Both the position numbers and the translations under genes were made by a program. Below are positions 6,902 to 14,655 of a stretch of 14,971 bases of DNA, in pieces. This stretch comes from Syntrophomonadaceae bacterium. GTDB taxonomy: Bacteria > Bacillota > Dethiobacteria > SKNC01. Where the stretch lies: the NCBI GenBank assembly GCA_003555415.1, contig PWHX01000032.1, positions 1-14,971 on the forward strand, given 5' to 3'. The notes beneath the pieces were generated by a model that had not been told where the DNA came from, searched no databases, and saw only the letters and a list, made by a program, of their open reading frames with translations. Each line of letters starts with the position of its first letter. Position 1 is the stretch's first letter.

Positions 6902-8971
6902 ATGTCATACCGTATTGCCGTAGACACAGGGGGTACATTTACAGATATTGCTCTTATAGAAGAGGAAAGAGGAAGTATAGAAGTAGCAAAAGTTTCTTCT
7001 CGTCCCGATAATCCTTCCCTTGCTGTAATGGCGGGAATAATGAAAATTATTAACCAAAAAGATATATCTCCAGATTCTGTTTCTTATCTTCTTCATGGAA
7101 CAACAGTAGCAACAAATGCACTGCTAGAGCTTAAAGGAGCAAAAACTGCCCTTATTACCACCAAGGGATTCAGGGACGTTTTAGAAATAGGAAGGCAGAC
7201 CAGGCCTGCTCTTTATGATTTTTTCCAGAGAAAACCAACTCCTGTTGTGCCCAGGGAGAATCGTTTTGAAATACCGGAAAGAATATTATATAATGGCAAA
7301 GTAAAAGAAAGCCTCCAAGTAAGTCATTTAAAATATATAATACAGGAGCTAAAAGAAAAACAGGTGGAATCTGTAGCTATCTGTTTTATTCATTCCTATC
7401 GTAACCCCCATCACGAACAAACAGTGAAAGATTTGCTAAAAAAAGAAATGCCTCAGCTTTTCATCAGCTGTTCCTCCGATGTTCTCCCTGAGTTTAGAGA
7501 GTACGAAAGAATGAGTACTGTATGTATTAATGCCTACGTAATGCCGGCGATTAAAAGATATCTTGAAGATTTGGAAAGATCCCTTAAGTGCAAAAAGATA
7601 AAGTCACCCCTGTACATAATGCAATCTAATGGCGGCATTATAACCTCCGGAGTAGCCCGGGAACAAAGTGCCAGGACTGTTTTATCCGGTCCAGCAGGAG
7701 GCGTAATTGCAGGGCTATTTTTGGCTAAGAACCTGGGGAAAAGAAATTTAATAACTATGGATATGGGGGGGACCAGCCTTGATATTTCCCTTATTTATCA
7801 GGGGACTCCCCGCTATACTACGGAAAGCAACATAGGAGGTTATCCTCTAAAACTCCCCGTAATTGAAATACATACCATAGGAGCCGGGGGAGGAAGTATT
7901 TCCCGGTTGGATCAAGGGGGAGCCCTTAAAGTAGGTCCGGAAAGTGCAGGGGCCAGCCCGGGACCGGTTTGTTATGGTAAAGGTGGGTTGGAGCCAACTG
8001 TGACGGATGCTAACCTGGTTCTGGGAAGAATCAATCCTGAATATTTGTTGGAGGGAGAAATGGAGGGATGCCTGAATAAGGCACAAAATTCCATTAACGA
8101 AAAATTAGCCGTGCCCCTGAATACTACATTGGAACAGGCCGCGGAAGGTATTGTTAAAGTGGTTAATGCTAACATGGTCAGGGGTATAAGGGTTGTTTCC
8201 GTAGAAAAAGGTTATGACCCCAGGGAATTTTCCCTGGTAGCTTTTGGAGGTGCAGGTCCTCTGCATGCTGCGGAGTTAGCCCGGGAACTGGGAATAGTGG
8301 AAATAATTGTACCGCCAAACCCGGGAATAAATTCGGCACTGGGTATGTTAGCTGCAGATGTGCGTCGGGACTATGTCCTGACTCGAATTATGAAAGAGGA
8401 AAGGCTTGATGAATCTAAGCTAGAAGAGTTATTTGAAAGTATGAAAATAGAAGCATTGGATGAATTGAAAAAAGAAGGCTTTAAACAAGATACAATATCC
8501 TTTATCCGCAGTGTAGATATACGGTACCCCCGGCAGGCTTATGAAATAAATGTTACTTTGGCTGATGGTAAACTCCAGAAAAAAGATTTAAAGGAAATGG
8601 TAAATAAATTTCATTACCTTCACCAGCAAACATATGGTTACAGTAGAGATGGCGAAAAAACCCAAATGGTCAATTTGAGATTGGCAGCAATTGGTGAAAT
8701 GCAGCCCCTTATGATAAGAGAAGAAGAAAGAACTAAAGAAGCTGACCCTTCCAGAGCTCTTTTATCTTACCGTAATATTTATTTTTCAGGTAAACACATT
8801 AAAACTCCTGTCTATAAACGCCATAAGCTGGAAGCAGGCAATAAAATTGATGGACCTGCTGTTATCCAACAACTGGATTCAACTACCGTCCTTTTTCCTG
8901 GACAAATAGCCTCTGTTGATTCTTACAACAACCTGATAATTAGAGAAAAGGAGGAAAAAGCTTGTGATTGA
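6902..8971 (+). CDS. hyuA: Hydantoinase/oxoprolinase family, subunit A (HyuA-like)
   Basis: 689-residue ATP-binding subunit of an enzyme related to N-methylhydantoinase, 5-oxoprolinase and acetone/acetophenone carboxylases. The ASKHA-type nucleotide-binding parts are visible: VDTGGTFTD at residues 7-15 (phosphate loop 1), LLHGTTVATNALLE (63-76), SGPAGGVIAG, TMDMGGTSLDIS (about 285-296, phosphate loop 2), IHTIGAGGGSI (about 323-333), and LVAFGGAGPLHA towards the C-terminal third. The domain set (HyuA N-terminal, main ATPase, C-terminal) is complete. The start ATG follows CGGAGG at good spacing, 33 bases after queE, without a terminator. The gene overlaps hyuB by 8 bases, indicating translational coupling. 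The substrate (a cyclic amide such as 5-oxoproline or a hydantoin, or a ketone to be carboxylated) cannot be told from motifs. Confidence 0.92.
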   Translation: MSYRIAVDTGGTFTDIALIEEERGSIEVAKVSSRPDNPSLAVMAGIMKIINQKDISPDSVSYLLHGTTVATNALLELKGAKTALITTKGFRDVLEIGRQTRPALYDFFQRKPTPVVPRENRFEIPERILYNGKVKESLQVSHLKYIIQELKEKQVESVAICFIHSYRNPHHEQTVKDLLKKEMPQLFISCSSDVLPEFREYERMSTVCINAYVMPAIKRYLEDLERSLKCKKIKSPLYIMQSNGGIITSGVAREQSARTVLSGPAGGVIAGLFLAKNLGKRNLITMDMGGTSLDISLIYQGTPRYTTESNIGGYPLKLPVIEIHTIGAGGGSISRLDQGGALKVGPESAGASPGPVCYGKGGLEPTVTDANLVLGRINPEYLLEGEMEGCLNKAQNSINEKLAVPLNTTLEQAAEGIVKVVNANMVRGIRVVSVEKGYDPREFSLVAFGGAGPLHAAELARELGIVEIIVPPNPGINSALGMLAADVRRDYVLTRIMKEERLDESKLEELFESMKIEALDELKKEGFKQDTISFIRSVDIRYPRQAYEINVTLADGKLQKKDLKEMVNKFHYLHQQTYGYSRDGEKTQMVNLRLAAIGEMQPLMIREEERTKEADPSRALLSYRNIYFSGKHIKTPVYKRHKLEAGNKIDGPAVIQQLDSTTVLFPGQIASVDSYNNLIIREKEEKACD

Positions 8972-10682
8972 TGCTGTGACTCTTGAAGTAATGCGCAATG
9001 CTTTGCAATCCATAGCTGAAGAAATGGGTGCAACCCTTATTCGTACTGCTCTTTCTCCAAATATTAAAGACAGGAAAGACTGTTCTACAGCAATATATAC
9101 CAGGGATGGCCAGCTGGTGGCCCAGGCCGAACATATACCTCTTCACCTGGGACTTATGCAGTCAGTAGTTAAAGAAGTTCTAAAAGCTTACCCCAGGGAA
9201 AACTTGTTACCGGGTGATGCTTTGATTATAAATGACCCTTATATAAGCGGATCACACCTGCCGGATATTTGTATATTCTTACCTGTTTTTTACCAGAGGG
9301 AAATAGTAGCCATAATGGCTAACCTGGCCCACCATGTGGATGTAGGAGGAATGACCCCGGGAAGTACTCCCGCTAATTCAACTTCTATCTTTCAGGAAGG
9401 GATAAGAATACCCCCGGTTAAAATAATGAAAAAAGGACAGTTGGACGAGGAAATAATGGCACTTTTATCCCGCAATGTGAGAACTTCCTTTGAGTTCAAC
9501 GGAGATATCAGGGCCCAAATTGCCTCCAATGCAGTAGGTATGAAGCGGTTTAATGAATTAATAGACAAACACGGCAAAGAAAAGGTTTTAGTATATCTTG
9601 AAGAGCTGATCTCTTATTCTGAAAGATCTTTAAGTAGTGAAATAAAAAAGATACCCCAGGGTAGCTGGCAATATACGGATTACCTGGAGGGTGACGGGAT
9701 CATTGAAAAGCCTTATGCCATAAAAGCAAGGGTTACCGTAAATGAAGATACCATAACTGTAGATTTTACCGGCACAGATAAACAGACCAGGGGGCCCTTT
9801 AACTCAACTCGGGCTGTTACCCTGGCCTGCGTTTACTATGTTGTAAAGTCTGTTTTGAATCCAGAGATTCCATCTAATGAAGGAATCTCCAAATCATTAA
9901 AGATAATAACTCCTGAAGGAACTATTGTTAACCCGGATTTTCCGGCACCTGTTTCTAATGCCAATCTTAATACGGCACAGAGAATCGCAGATGTTATACT
10001 AGGAGCTTTCTCAAATATTCTACCGGAGAAAGTAACAGCTGCCAGTGCTGGTACTATGGGCCTTTTTACTATAGGAGGCCTGGATGATAGATCTAGAGAA
10101 TTCTATTCTTATGTAGAAACCTATGGAGGTGGTCAGGGAGCAAACCCCTTATCAGATGGGTTGGACGGTGTTCACACAAACATGACCAATACCCGTAACA
10201 CACCAACGGAAGTTATAGAAATTTCCTACCCACTGCTGGTAAACAGGTACTGCCTGAGGCCTGATACAGAAGGCCCAGGGAAATTTAGAGGTGGAATGGG
10301 CTTATGCAGGGAAATTACAATTTTGAGCCACAGTGCTGAAGTTACCCTTAGTTCAGAAAGAGCAAAAATCAAGCCCTGGGGACTAAAAGGTGGTAAACCG
10401 GGGGCCAATTCTCTAAACATTTTTAAATACAGTGATGGCAGCCAAGAGGTACAACCTTCAAAAATAACAACGGAGGTGGCTTGGGGAACCACCATAATAT
10501 ACAATACTCCTGGAGGAGGAGGTTACGGTTCTCCCTTTGAAAGAGACCCTGCCTTAGTAGTGAGAGATGTCAAGGGGGAATTAATATCTCTAGAAAGGGC
10601 TGAGAGAGAATACGGAGTTGCTATTGATCCGTCTACCCTAAAAGTAGACTATAAAAAAACCGGAGAAATAAGAAAGAAATAA
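8964..10682 (+). CDS. hyuB: Hydantoinase/oxoprolinase family, subunit B (HyuB-like)
   Basis: 572-residue partner subunit expected to form a complex with HyuA in the cytosol. It starts at GTG 8964, inside the end of hyuA, with AAGGAGG upstream at normal spacing. Family motifs: VTLEVMRNAL (5-14), LIRTALSPNIKDRKDCS (25-41), INDPYISGSHLPD (89-101), LAHHVDVGG (121-129), FTGTDKQTRGPFNST, NLNTAQRIAD, and GPGKFRGGMG followed late by TPGGGGYG. The conserved Asp and His residues (D91, H98, D101, H123, H124, D126) suit a metal site. No third subunit (the small acetone-carboxylase gamma type) follows; instead the next gene is on the other strand. A two-subunit amidohydrolase of oxoprolinase type is thus more likely than a carboxylase, but this is inference. 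No terminator hairpin is obvious in the 22-base gap after it. Confidence 0.92.
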   Translation: MIDAVTLEVMRNALQSIAEEMGATLIRTALSPNIKDRKDCSTAIYTRDGQLVAQAEHIPLHLGLMQSVVKEVLKAYPRENLLPGDALIINDPYISGSHLPDICIFLPVFYQREIVAIMANLAHHVDVGGMTPGSTPANSTSIFQEGIRIPPVKIMKKGQLDEEIMALLSRNVRTSFEFNGDIRAQIASNAVGMKRFNELIDKHGKEKVLVYLEELISYSERSLSSEIKKIPQGSWQYTDYLEGDGIIEKPYAIKARVTVNEDTITVDFTGTDKQTRGPFNSTRAVTLACVYYVVKSVLNPEIPSNEGISKSLKIITPEGTIVNPDFPAPVSNANLNTAQRIADVILGAFSNILPEKVTAASAGTMGLFTIGGLDDRSREFYSYVETYGGGQGANPLSDGLDGVHTNMTNTRNTPTEVIEISYPLLVNRYCLRPDTEGPGKFRGGMGLCREITILSHSAEVTLSSERAKIKPWGLKGGKPGANSLNIFKYSDGSQEVQPSKITTEVAWGTTIIYNTPGGGGYGSPFERDPALVVRDVKGELISLERAEREYGVAIDPSTLKVDYKKTGEIRKK

Positions 10683-10704
10683 AAACGCTAATTTAGTATT
10701 GTCA

Positions 10705-11193
10705 TTAATTAAATATAATAAAAAAGAACCAGGCTATCATTGCAATTTCCATAATTATCTTTATAACGGTTCCTCCAAAAAAACCTAAAAGGGTACCGAA
10801 TCCTGTAATAAAAGCATTTTCCAGGGGGCGACCGGAAATAAGTTCAACTAAAACTGCCCCCAAAAAGGGACCAATAATTATTCCCAGGGGTCCAAGTATT
10901 ATTAAGCCTACTACAAGGCCCACCACAGCTCCGAAAATTGAATATTTTGAGCCTCCATATCTTTTTGTACCTATAGCTACGGATATATAGTCAATTAAAA
11001 ATAATACCCCAACAGCTAAAGCCTGGGCCAGGTAAAACCCTAATGTTAAATTTTCAAATCCGACAAAAAGACCGTATATAAACATTCCTGCCCATATTAT
11101 TAGAGGTCCCGGTAGAGCAGGAAGGAAAGTTCCCAACAACCCTACTATAAAAAATATAACTGTTATAACCAGACCTAAAATATGCATATTCAT
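10705..11193 (-). CDS. DUF456 family membrane protein
   Basis: 162-residue, very hydrophobic protein of the DUF456 family, with no known function. About four to five membrane segments are visible: residues 5-25, about 30-46, about 52-72, a Gly-rich pair around 83-114, and 132-160. The TFLPALPGPLIIWAG motif (23-37) and the Gly-rich stretch around GPLGIIIGPFLGA, typical of the family, are present. The start ATG (bases 11193-11191) lies just after TTAGGAGTGAG; a second ATG two codons later is also possible. It is a single-gene unit convergent with hyuB and divergent from the MetE-like gene. Confidence 0.85.
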   Translation of the reverse strand: MNMHILGLVITVIFFIVGLLGTFLPALPGPLIIWAGMFIYGLFVGFENLTLGFYLAQALAVGVLFLIDYISVAIGTKRYGGSKYSIFGAVVGLVVGLIILGPLGIIIGPFLGAVLVELISGRPLENAFITGFGTLLGFFGGTVIKIIMEIAMIAWFFFIIFN

Positions 11194-11344
11194 CTCACTC
11201 CTAACGATATTTATATTATATCTATTATAATCTTAATGAATAATTACAAGGAAGGAAGTTTTAGAAAATAATAAAAATAATATATAATAATTGATTAATG
11301 ATTATTAATTCAAAAAATAACTATAAAGAGGTGTAAAATTATTT

Positions 11345-12421
11345 ATGTCTAAGAAACCTTATCGTATGGTAACAGGGATAGGAAGTTTTCCCTTTAAAAA
11401 AGAAGATGATGCTTTAGAATTAATATTTAAGTATCTTCCGCTGATTCCACACTGGCCCCAGCTTCCTGCCGTAAGTACTTCAGAAAGCTTTGTTGAACAA
11501 TATCTTTATCCCCTGATAAAAGTTGAAGCTATTAAAATGAGAAAAAAGGGAAGCCCCTTTTTTGACAGTGAAGATCCTGAATTTTTAAACAAGTTAACTG
11601 ATTTTTATAATCTTTACTTAAGGGCTAAGGATAAAGAAGAGGAAGCTCTAAGCAACTTTACCATGCCCCATCATTCTGCTTCAGGTTTTTACGCTTTTAT
11701 TAATAGACTAAAAAATAAAGGTACAGGTAGGGCAGTGTTCCTAAAGGGACAAATCAGTGGACCTGTTACTTTAGGTTTATGGCTCACTGATGGTAAACGT
11801 CAGCCAGCATTCTATCAGGAACAGTTCAGGGATATCTTGGTAAAAACATTACAGCTACAGCTGGAATGGCAGATAAAAGAGCTTAAGCAGTTTGGCCTGC
11901 CTACCATTATATTTATTGACGAACCCAGCCTGTGCCTGTTTGGTCAGGCCCCGTATGTAGGTCTTTCCCGGGATGAAATTAAGGAAAGCCTGGCAATGCT
12001 GATAGAAACAATTCATCTTCAAGGAGCCATGGCAGGTGTTCACGCCTGCTCCGGCATTGACTGGGCTATTTTAACAGAACTGGAAGTAGATATTATAAAT
12101 TTTGATGCTTTTAATTATTTTGAGTCTCTTCTTGTATATAATGACTCTTTAATTGAATTTTACAAAAAGGGGGGTATCATAGCCTGGGGTATTGTTCCTA
12201 CTGATGATCAGAGCCTGGAAGAAAGCAGAGATAATATAATCAAGCGCCTTGATAAATATTTTAACAACCTGATTAAAAAGGGATTTTCAGAAGATCTAAT
12301 TAAAAAGCAGCTTATGATAACACCAAGCTGCGGGTCAGGCACACTTTCCAAAGAACTGACGGAGAAAATACATTGTTTAACATGGGAGTTACAATCTTAT
12401 CTTGATAATGGCAATCTATAA
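11345..12421 (+). CDS. Stand-alone MetE catalytic-domain-like protein (UROD/MetE superfamily)
   Basis: 358-residue protein resembling the C-terminal catalytic barrel of cobalamin-independent methionine synthase, without the N-terminal MetE half. Support: VTGIGSFPF at the start, FLKGQISGPVTLG (substrate loop), FIDEPSL (D192-E193-P194, like the DEP motif of MetE), GVHACSG with H233 and C235 where MetE has its zinc His-x-Cys, and ITPSCGSG with C329 where MetE has its last zinc Cys. The fourth MetE zinc ligand, a Glu, aligns by eye with INFDAF (D254). It may therefore be a thiol methyltransferase taking methyl from a corrinoid or another donor, as proposed for core MetE proteins, rather than canonical MetE. 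The ATG has GAGGTG 11 bases upstream, slightly long. A weak promoter (TTTAGA 11260, TATAAT 11283, 17-base spacer) precedes it. It ends 6 bases from the convergent DUF2273 gene with no terminator. Confidence 0.8.
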   Translation: MSKKPYRMVTGIGSFPFKKEDDALELIFKYLPLIPHWPQLPAVSTSESFVEQYLYPLIKVEAIKMRKKGSPFFDSEDPEFLNKLTDFYNLYLRAKDKEEEALSNFTMPHHSASGFYAFINRLKNKGTGRAVFLKGQISGPVTLGLWLTDGKRQPAFYQEQFRDILVKTLQLQLEWQIKELKQFGLPTIIFIDEPSLCLFGQAPYVGLSRDEIKESLAMLIETIHLQGAMAGVHACSGIDWAILTELEVDIINFDAFNYFESLLVYNDSLIEFYKKGGIIAWGIVPTDDQSLEESRDNIIKRLDKYFNNLIKKGFSEDLIKKQLMITPSCGSGTLSKELTEKIHCLTWELQSYLDNGNL

Positions 12422-12427
12422 AAATAT

Positions 12428-12643
12428 TTAATTATGCCAGATTTTTTCTAAAAATTTTTTGAATCCACTGCTCTTTTCCAATTTCATTCCTAAAATAACG
12501 CCCACAACCAGAGAAAAAATAATAAAAAGAGTTTTCCAGAATCCGTACCAGATAAATAAAAGACCTATTAATAAACCAATCAAAGCTCCCAGTATTTTGC
12601 CCCAGTTATCCAGTATTAATTTTTTCAACATACTACTGTCCAT
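12428..12643 (-). CDS. DUF2273 family small membrane protein
   Basis: 71-residue protein read from ATG at 12643-12641 (MDSSMLKKL...). A longer frame exists upstream, but it runs inside amaP; this start gives the compact family form and overlaps the amaP stop by 11 bases. An alternative ATG lies four codons later. Two adjacent hydrophobic segments (about residues 17-33 and 36-54), rich in Gly and Leu, contain the GKILGALIGLLIGLL and FWKTLF motifs typical of DUF2273, and a Lys-rich tail follows. The family usually sits next to Asp23 and AmaP genes, as here, which suggests a role as a membrane partner of that complex. Last gene of the three-gene unit. Confidence 0.8.
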   Translation of the reverse strand: MDSSMLKKLILDNWGKILGALIGLLIGLLFIWYGFWKTLFIIFSLVVGVILGMKLEKSSGFKKFLEKIWHN

Positions 12644-13211
12644 CAGGCTCACGCCCCTTTTCTTTAGATGCTCTTTCCTTAGATGTGGGGGGAGAACCCT
12701 CAGAAACCACATTTTCTATATAGACTTTAATTTCGTTTACCGTTATTCCTCCCATTTCTTCTACATAATTATTAACAGTTTCTTGTATCTTGTTACTAAT
12801 TGCAGGAATCTGGTAATCAGAAGCTATGATTATCTTTAATAAAATATCAACCTGATCATCTTTAGTTTTTATTTTAGGATGTACTTCCCTTAACCCTTCA
12901 ATCTTTTTAACCGATTTTAAAATCATGCTTTCTAAAGCCATGAAGGATATCATAAACTGTCCGTGGGCTGTATGTTGAGTAATTATTTTTAAAGGTTCCT
13001 TTTTTTTAATACTTACTGATAATAACCACAAGCTAAAGATAGCAATAACCAGAGCTGCGGCGGCTACCTGCCAGCTGCCGTATATAACGGACAGAAAATG
13101 TTCAACTTCTTCAAAGGGAAGAAGGGAAAAAGAAAAAATAATAAATAAAGCTGCTATTAACAACAATATTAAAGCTGCAAATACATAGACAGCTCTTTGT
13201 CTAAGTTGCAT
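12633..13211 (-). CDS. amaP: Alkaline shock response membrane anchor protein AmaP
   Basis: 192-residue membrane anchor expected to tether Asp23 to the cytoplasmic membrane. Two hydrophobic segments near the N-terminus (about residues 8-30 and 47-66) are followed by a soluble domain (about 72-170) with features of the Asp23-like fold (KIKTKDDQVDILLKIIIASD and INVxVKVYIENV-like strands). The C-terminal tail is charged and low in complexity (KERASKEKGREPDGQ). The start ATG (13211-13209) is preceded on the minus strand by ACAGGAGG at normal spacing. It lies downstream of asp23, separated by an 82-base gap with a hairpin, and overlaps the DUF2273 gene. The order asp23-amaP-DUF2273 strongly supports the assignment. 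Confidence 0.87.
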   Translation of the reverse strand: MQLRQRAVYVFAALILLLIAALFIIFSFSLLPFEEVEHFLSVIYGSWQVAAAALVIAIFSLWLLSVSIKKKEPLKIITQHTAHGQFMISFMALESMILKSVKKIEGLREVHPKIKTKDDQVDILLKIIIASDYQIPAISNKIQETVNNYVEEMGGITVNEIKVYIENVVSEGSPPTSKERASKEKGREPDGQ

Positions 13212-13236
13212 AGTAAAACCTCCTGTGTTTAAAACC

Positions 13237-13263
13237 AGCCCCCTGATTTTATTTCAGGGGGCT
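13237..13263 (-). terminator. Hairpin between asp23 and amaP (terminator or attenuator)
   Basis: A perfect 10-bp GC-rich stem, AGCCCCCTGA (13237-13246) and TCAGGGGGCT (13254-13263), with a 7-base loop. On the minus strand it is followed by GGTTTT, and flanking A/T runs could extend it. It lies between two genes that normally work together, so partial termination giving more Asp23 than AmaP is likely. Confidence 0.7.
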
Positions 13264-13293
13264 TTTAAAACTTGATAAAATATCAGCTAGCTA

Positions 13294-13704
13294 TCAAGAG
13301 CTAACATTTTCTCCTTCTTCCACCTGTTCTTCTTCTACCTGTTCTTCTCCAAAGATAACACCCTGAATATGAATATTTACATATTTAACATTTAAGCCAG
13401 TCATAGTTTCAACTGAATCCTTTACTTTATTCTGCACTTCTTTAGAAACTTCATGTATTCTAACACCGTAATCCATTACCATGTATAAATCAATGAAAGT
13501 CTCATTCTCTTCAATTTTAACTTTTACACCCTTAGAAAGGTTTTTTTTGCCAAGCAATTCTGTTATGCCCCCGGCTATTCCACCACTCATTCCAGCTACA
13601 CCTTCTACTTCTGTAGCAGCAAGGCCGGCAATAATTGCTACAACCTCATCTGCTATGCGAACAGAGCCATATTCGCTTATTTCGTTAGTTTTATACTCTG
13701 TCAT
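13294..13704 (-). CDS. Asp23/Gls24 family envelope stress protein
   Basis: 136-residue soluble protein of the Asp23/Gls24 family, which associates with the cell envelope through AmaP and responds to cell-wall or alkaline stress in Gram-positive bacteria. Typical segments: YGSVRIADEVVAIIAG (residues 12-27), ATEVEGVAGMSGG (30-42), KGVKVKIEENETFIDLYMVMDYG, IHEVSKEVQNKVKDSVE, and VKYVNIHIQGV near the end. The tail is very acidic and holds a short repeat (EEQVEEEQVEE). The ATG (13704-13702) follows TAGGAGGTGTAAAT, a strong ribosome site. A well-formed promoter lies upstream (13746-13774), and the hairpin after the gene suggests it is expressed above amaP. Confidence 0.93.
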   Translation of the reverse strand: MTEYKTNEISEYGSVRIADEVVAIIAGLAATEVEGVAGMSGGIAGGITELLGKKNLSKGVKVKIEENETFIDLYMVMDYGVRIHEVSKEVQNKVKDSVETMTGLNVKYVNIHIQGVIFGEEQVEEEQVEEGENVSS

Positions 13705-13745
13705 TATTTACACCTCCTAAATATTATTTTAGTTCTTCTTATTCA

Positions 13746-13774
13746 ATAATACCAAATTTTACCCTTAATTTCAA
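13746..13774 (-). promoter_or_regulatory. Candidate promoter of asp23
   Basis: On the minus strand TTGAAA (13774-13769) and TATTAT (13751-13746) are exactly 17 bases apart, 42 bases before the asp23 start. This fits a housekeeping sigma factor. Confidence 0.6.
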
Positions 13775-13896
13775 ATGTTAATATTTATTTTACTCCTAAC
13801 AAGTTTTAATTATTACAGAATTTTAACAGTACCATTTATTTTCCTGCCATAAAGGTATATAATATTTGTTAGACTAATTATTGTTAGGAGTTTAAT

Positions 13897-13992
13897 TTGA
13901 TTGATAAAAAAGTCTTTATTGTTATCATCTGGTTTCTCATACTACTTATAACTATAGGCACGCTAGGTTATATAATTATAAAAAGTTGTTAA
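13897..13992 (+). CDS. Possible 31-residue single-span membrane peptide
   Basis: TTG at 13897 is preceded by TTAGGAG at 6 bases and opens a 31-codon frame ending TAA at 13990-13992. The product is a short charged start (MIDKK), one hydrophobic span (about residues 6-28) and a KSC end. A TATAAT box lies at 13858-13863, about 33 bases upstream, with only a poor -35. The end of the span (LLITIGTLGYIIIKS) resembles by eye the first membrane helix of two-helix potassium channels, where a GT(I/L)GY segment is common; no pore or TVGYG motif follows in any frame. It may be a true microprotein or the remnant of a lost channel gene. It occupies most of the usable part of the gap 13705-14088. Confidence 0.4.
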   Translation: MIDKKVFIVIIWFLILLITIGTLGYIIIKSC

Positions 13993-14088
13993 TTGTAGGT
14001 TTAAACCCTTTAAAGAAGGGAGGGTAAAAACGGGTAAGGTTTAGTTCTTAAAAAGCTGTATAATTATTAAAGAAAAGGGAGAATGCAA

Positions 14089-14508
14089 ATGAAAAAAATT
14101 TTAGTTCCTATTGATGGTTCCTATAACTCTCTTGAAGCTCTTAAGTGTGCCAAGGATATGGCTGAAAAATTTGGTTCTAAAATTATAATAGTAAATGCTC
14201 AAAAAGTTTCAAATGAAGCAATAGCTACATCAGAATCTTTAGATGTTGACCAGGAAGTTCTTAAGGAAAATGCAAAGAAAATTATTAATAAAGCTATGGA
14301 GGTTATAAAAGGCTCTTCAGTAAACGTTAAAACGGAAACTGTAATAGGTGACCCTGCTGAACAAATATTATATTTAATAGACAAAGAAGGTGCAGATATG
14401 GTAGTCATGGGTAGTCACGGTTTATCCGGAATAAGAAGATTTTTAATCGGAAGCGTTTCCAATAAAGTTCTTCAACATTCACCAAAACCTGTTATGATAA
14501 TTAAGTAA
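14089..14508 (+). CDS. Universal stress protein, UspA family
   Basis: 139-residue cytosolic protein with a single Usp domain, expected to bind ATP and form dimers. MKKILVPIDGS is the classical first strand with the ATP-contacting Asp. The middle has IVNAQKV and a helical linker. The C-terminal part holds VIGDPAEQIL, ADMVVMGSHG and the nucleotide-binding G-2x-G-9x-G-S motif (GSHGLSGIRRFLIGS), ending in KPVMIIK. All ATP-binding positions are intact. I chose ATG 14089 because GGGAG (14077-14081) lies 7 bases before it; the ATG at 14083 is almost adjacent to that site. A TATAAT at 14059-14064 could be its -10 box, without a good -35. It is monocistronic, with a strong terminator after it. Confidence 0.93.
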   Translation: MKKILVPIDGSYNSLEALKCAKDMAEKFGSKIIIVNAQKVSNEAIATSESLDVDQEVLKENAKKIINKAMEVIKGSSVNVKTETVIGDPAEQILYLIDKEGADMVVMGSHGLSGIRRFLIGSVSNKVLQHSPKPVMIIK

Positions 14509-14522
14509 AACATTGCTTAATG

Positions 14523-14566
14523 ATACCCTTAAGTTCTTCTATATGAACTTAAGGGTATATTATTGT
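14523..14566 (+). terminator. Rho-independent terminator after uspA
   Basis: A perfect 14-bp stem, ATACCCTTAAGTTC (14523-14536) and GAACTTAAGGGTAT (14545-14558), with an 8-base loop, followed by ATTATTGTT. It begins 14 bases after the uspA stop. Confidence 0.85.
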
Positions 14567-14607
14567 TAATTATATACTAAGCTATTATAATTTAGTAGTT
14601 ATTAATA

Positions 14608-14616
14608 TGTTATAAT
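14608..14616 (+). promoter_or_regulatory. Extended -10 element before the M28 peptidase gene
   Basis: TGTTATAAT is a full extended -10 (TGnTATAAT) 39 bases before the TTG start. No good -35 is seen, which an extended -10 can tolerate. Confidence 0.45.
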
Positions 14617-14655
14617 AATGGTTAAGTTTTATAGAAATAGCAAGGGGTAATAAAA

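Noticed and set aside
12459..12839. 126-codon plus-strand frame opposite DUF2273 and amaP
   Set aside because: It mirrors two recognised minus-strand genes and has no family features.
13995..14040. SigB-like promoter (GTTTAA ... GGGTAA) before uspA
   Set aside because: The hexamers at 13999 and 14022 are 17 bases apart, too long for the usual 12-14 of SigB promoters.
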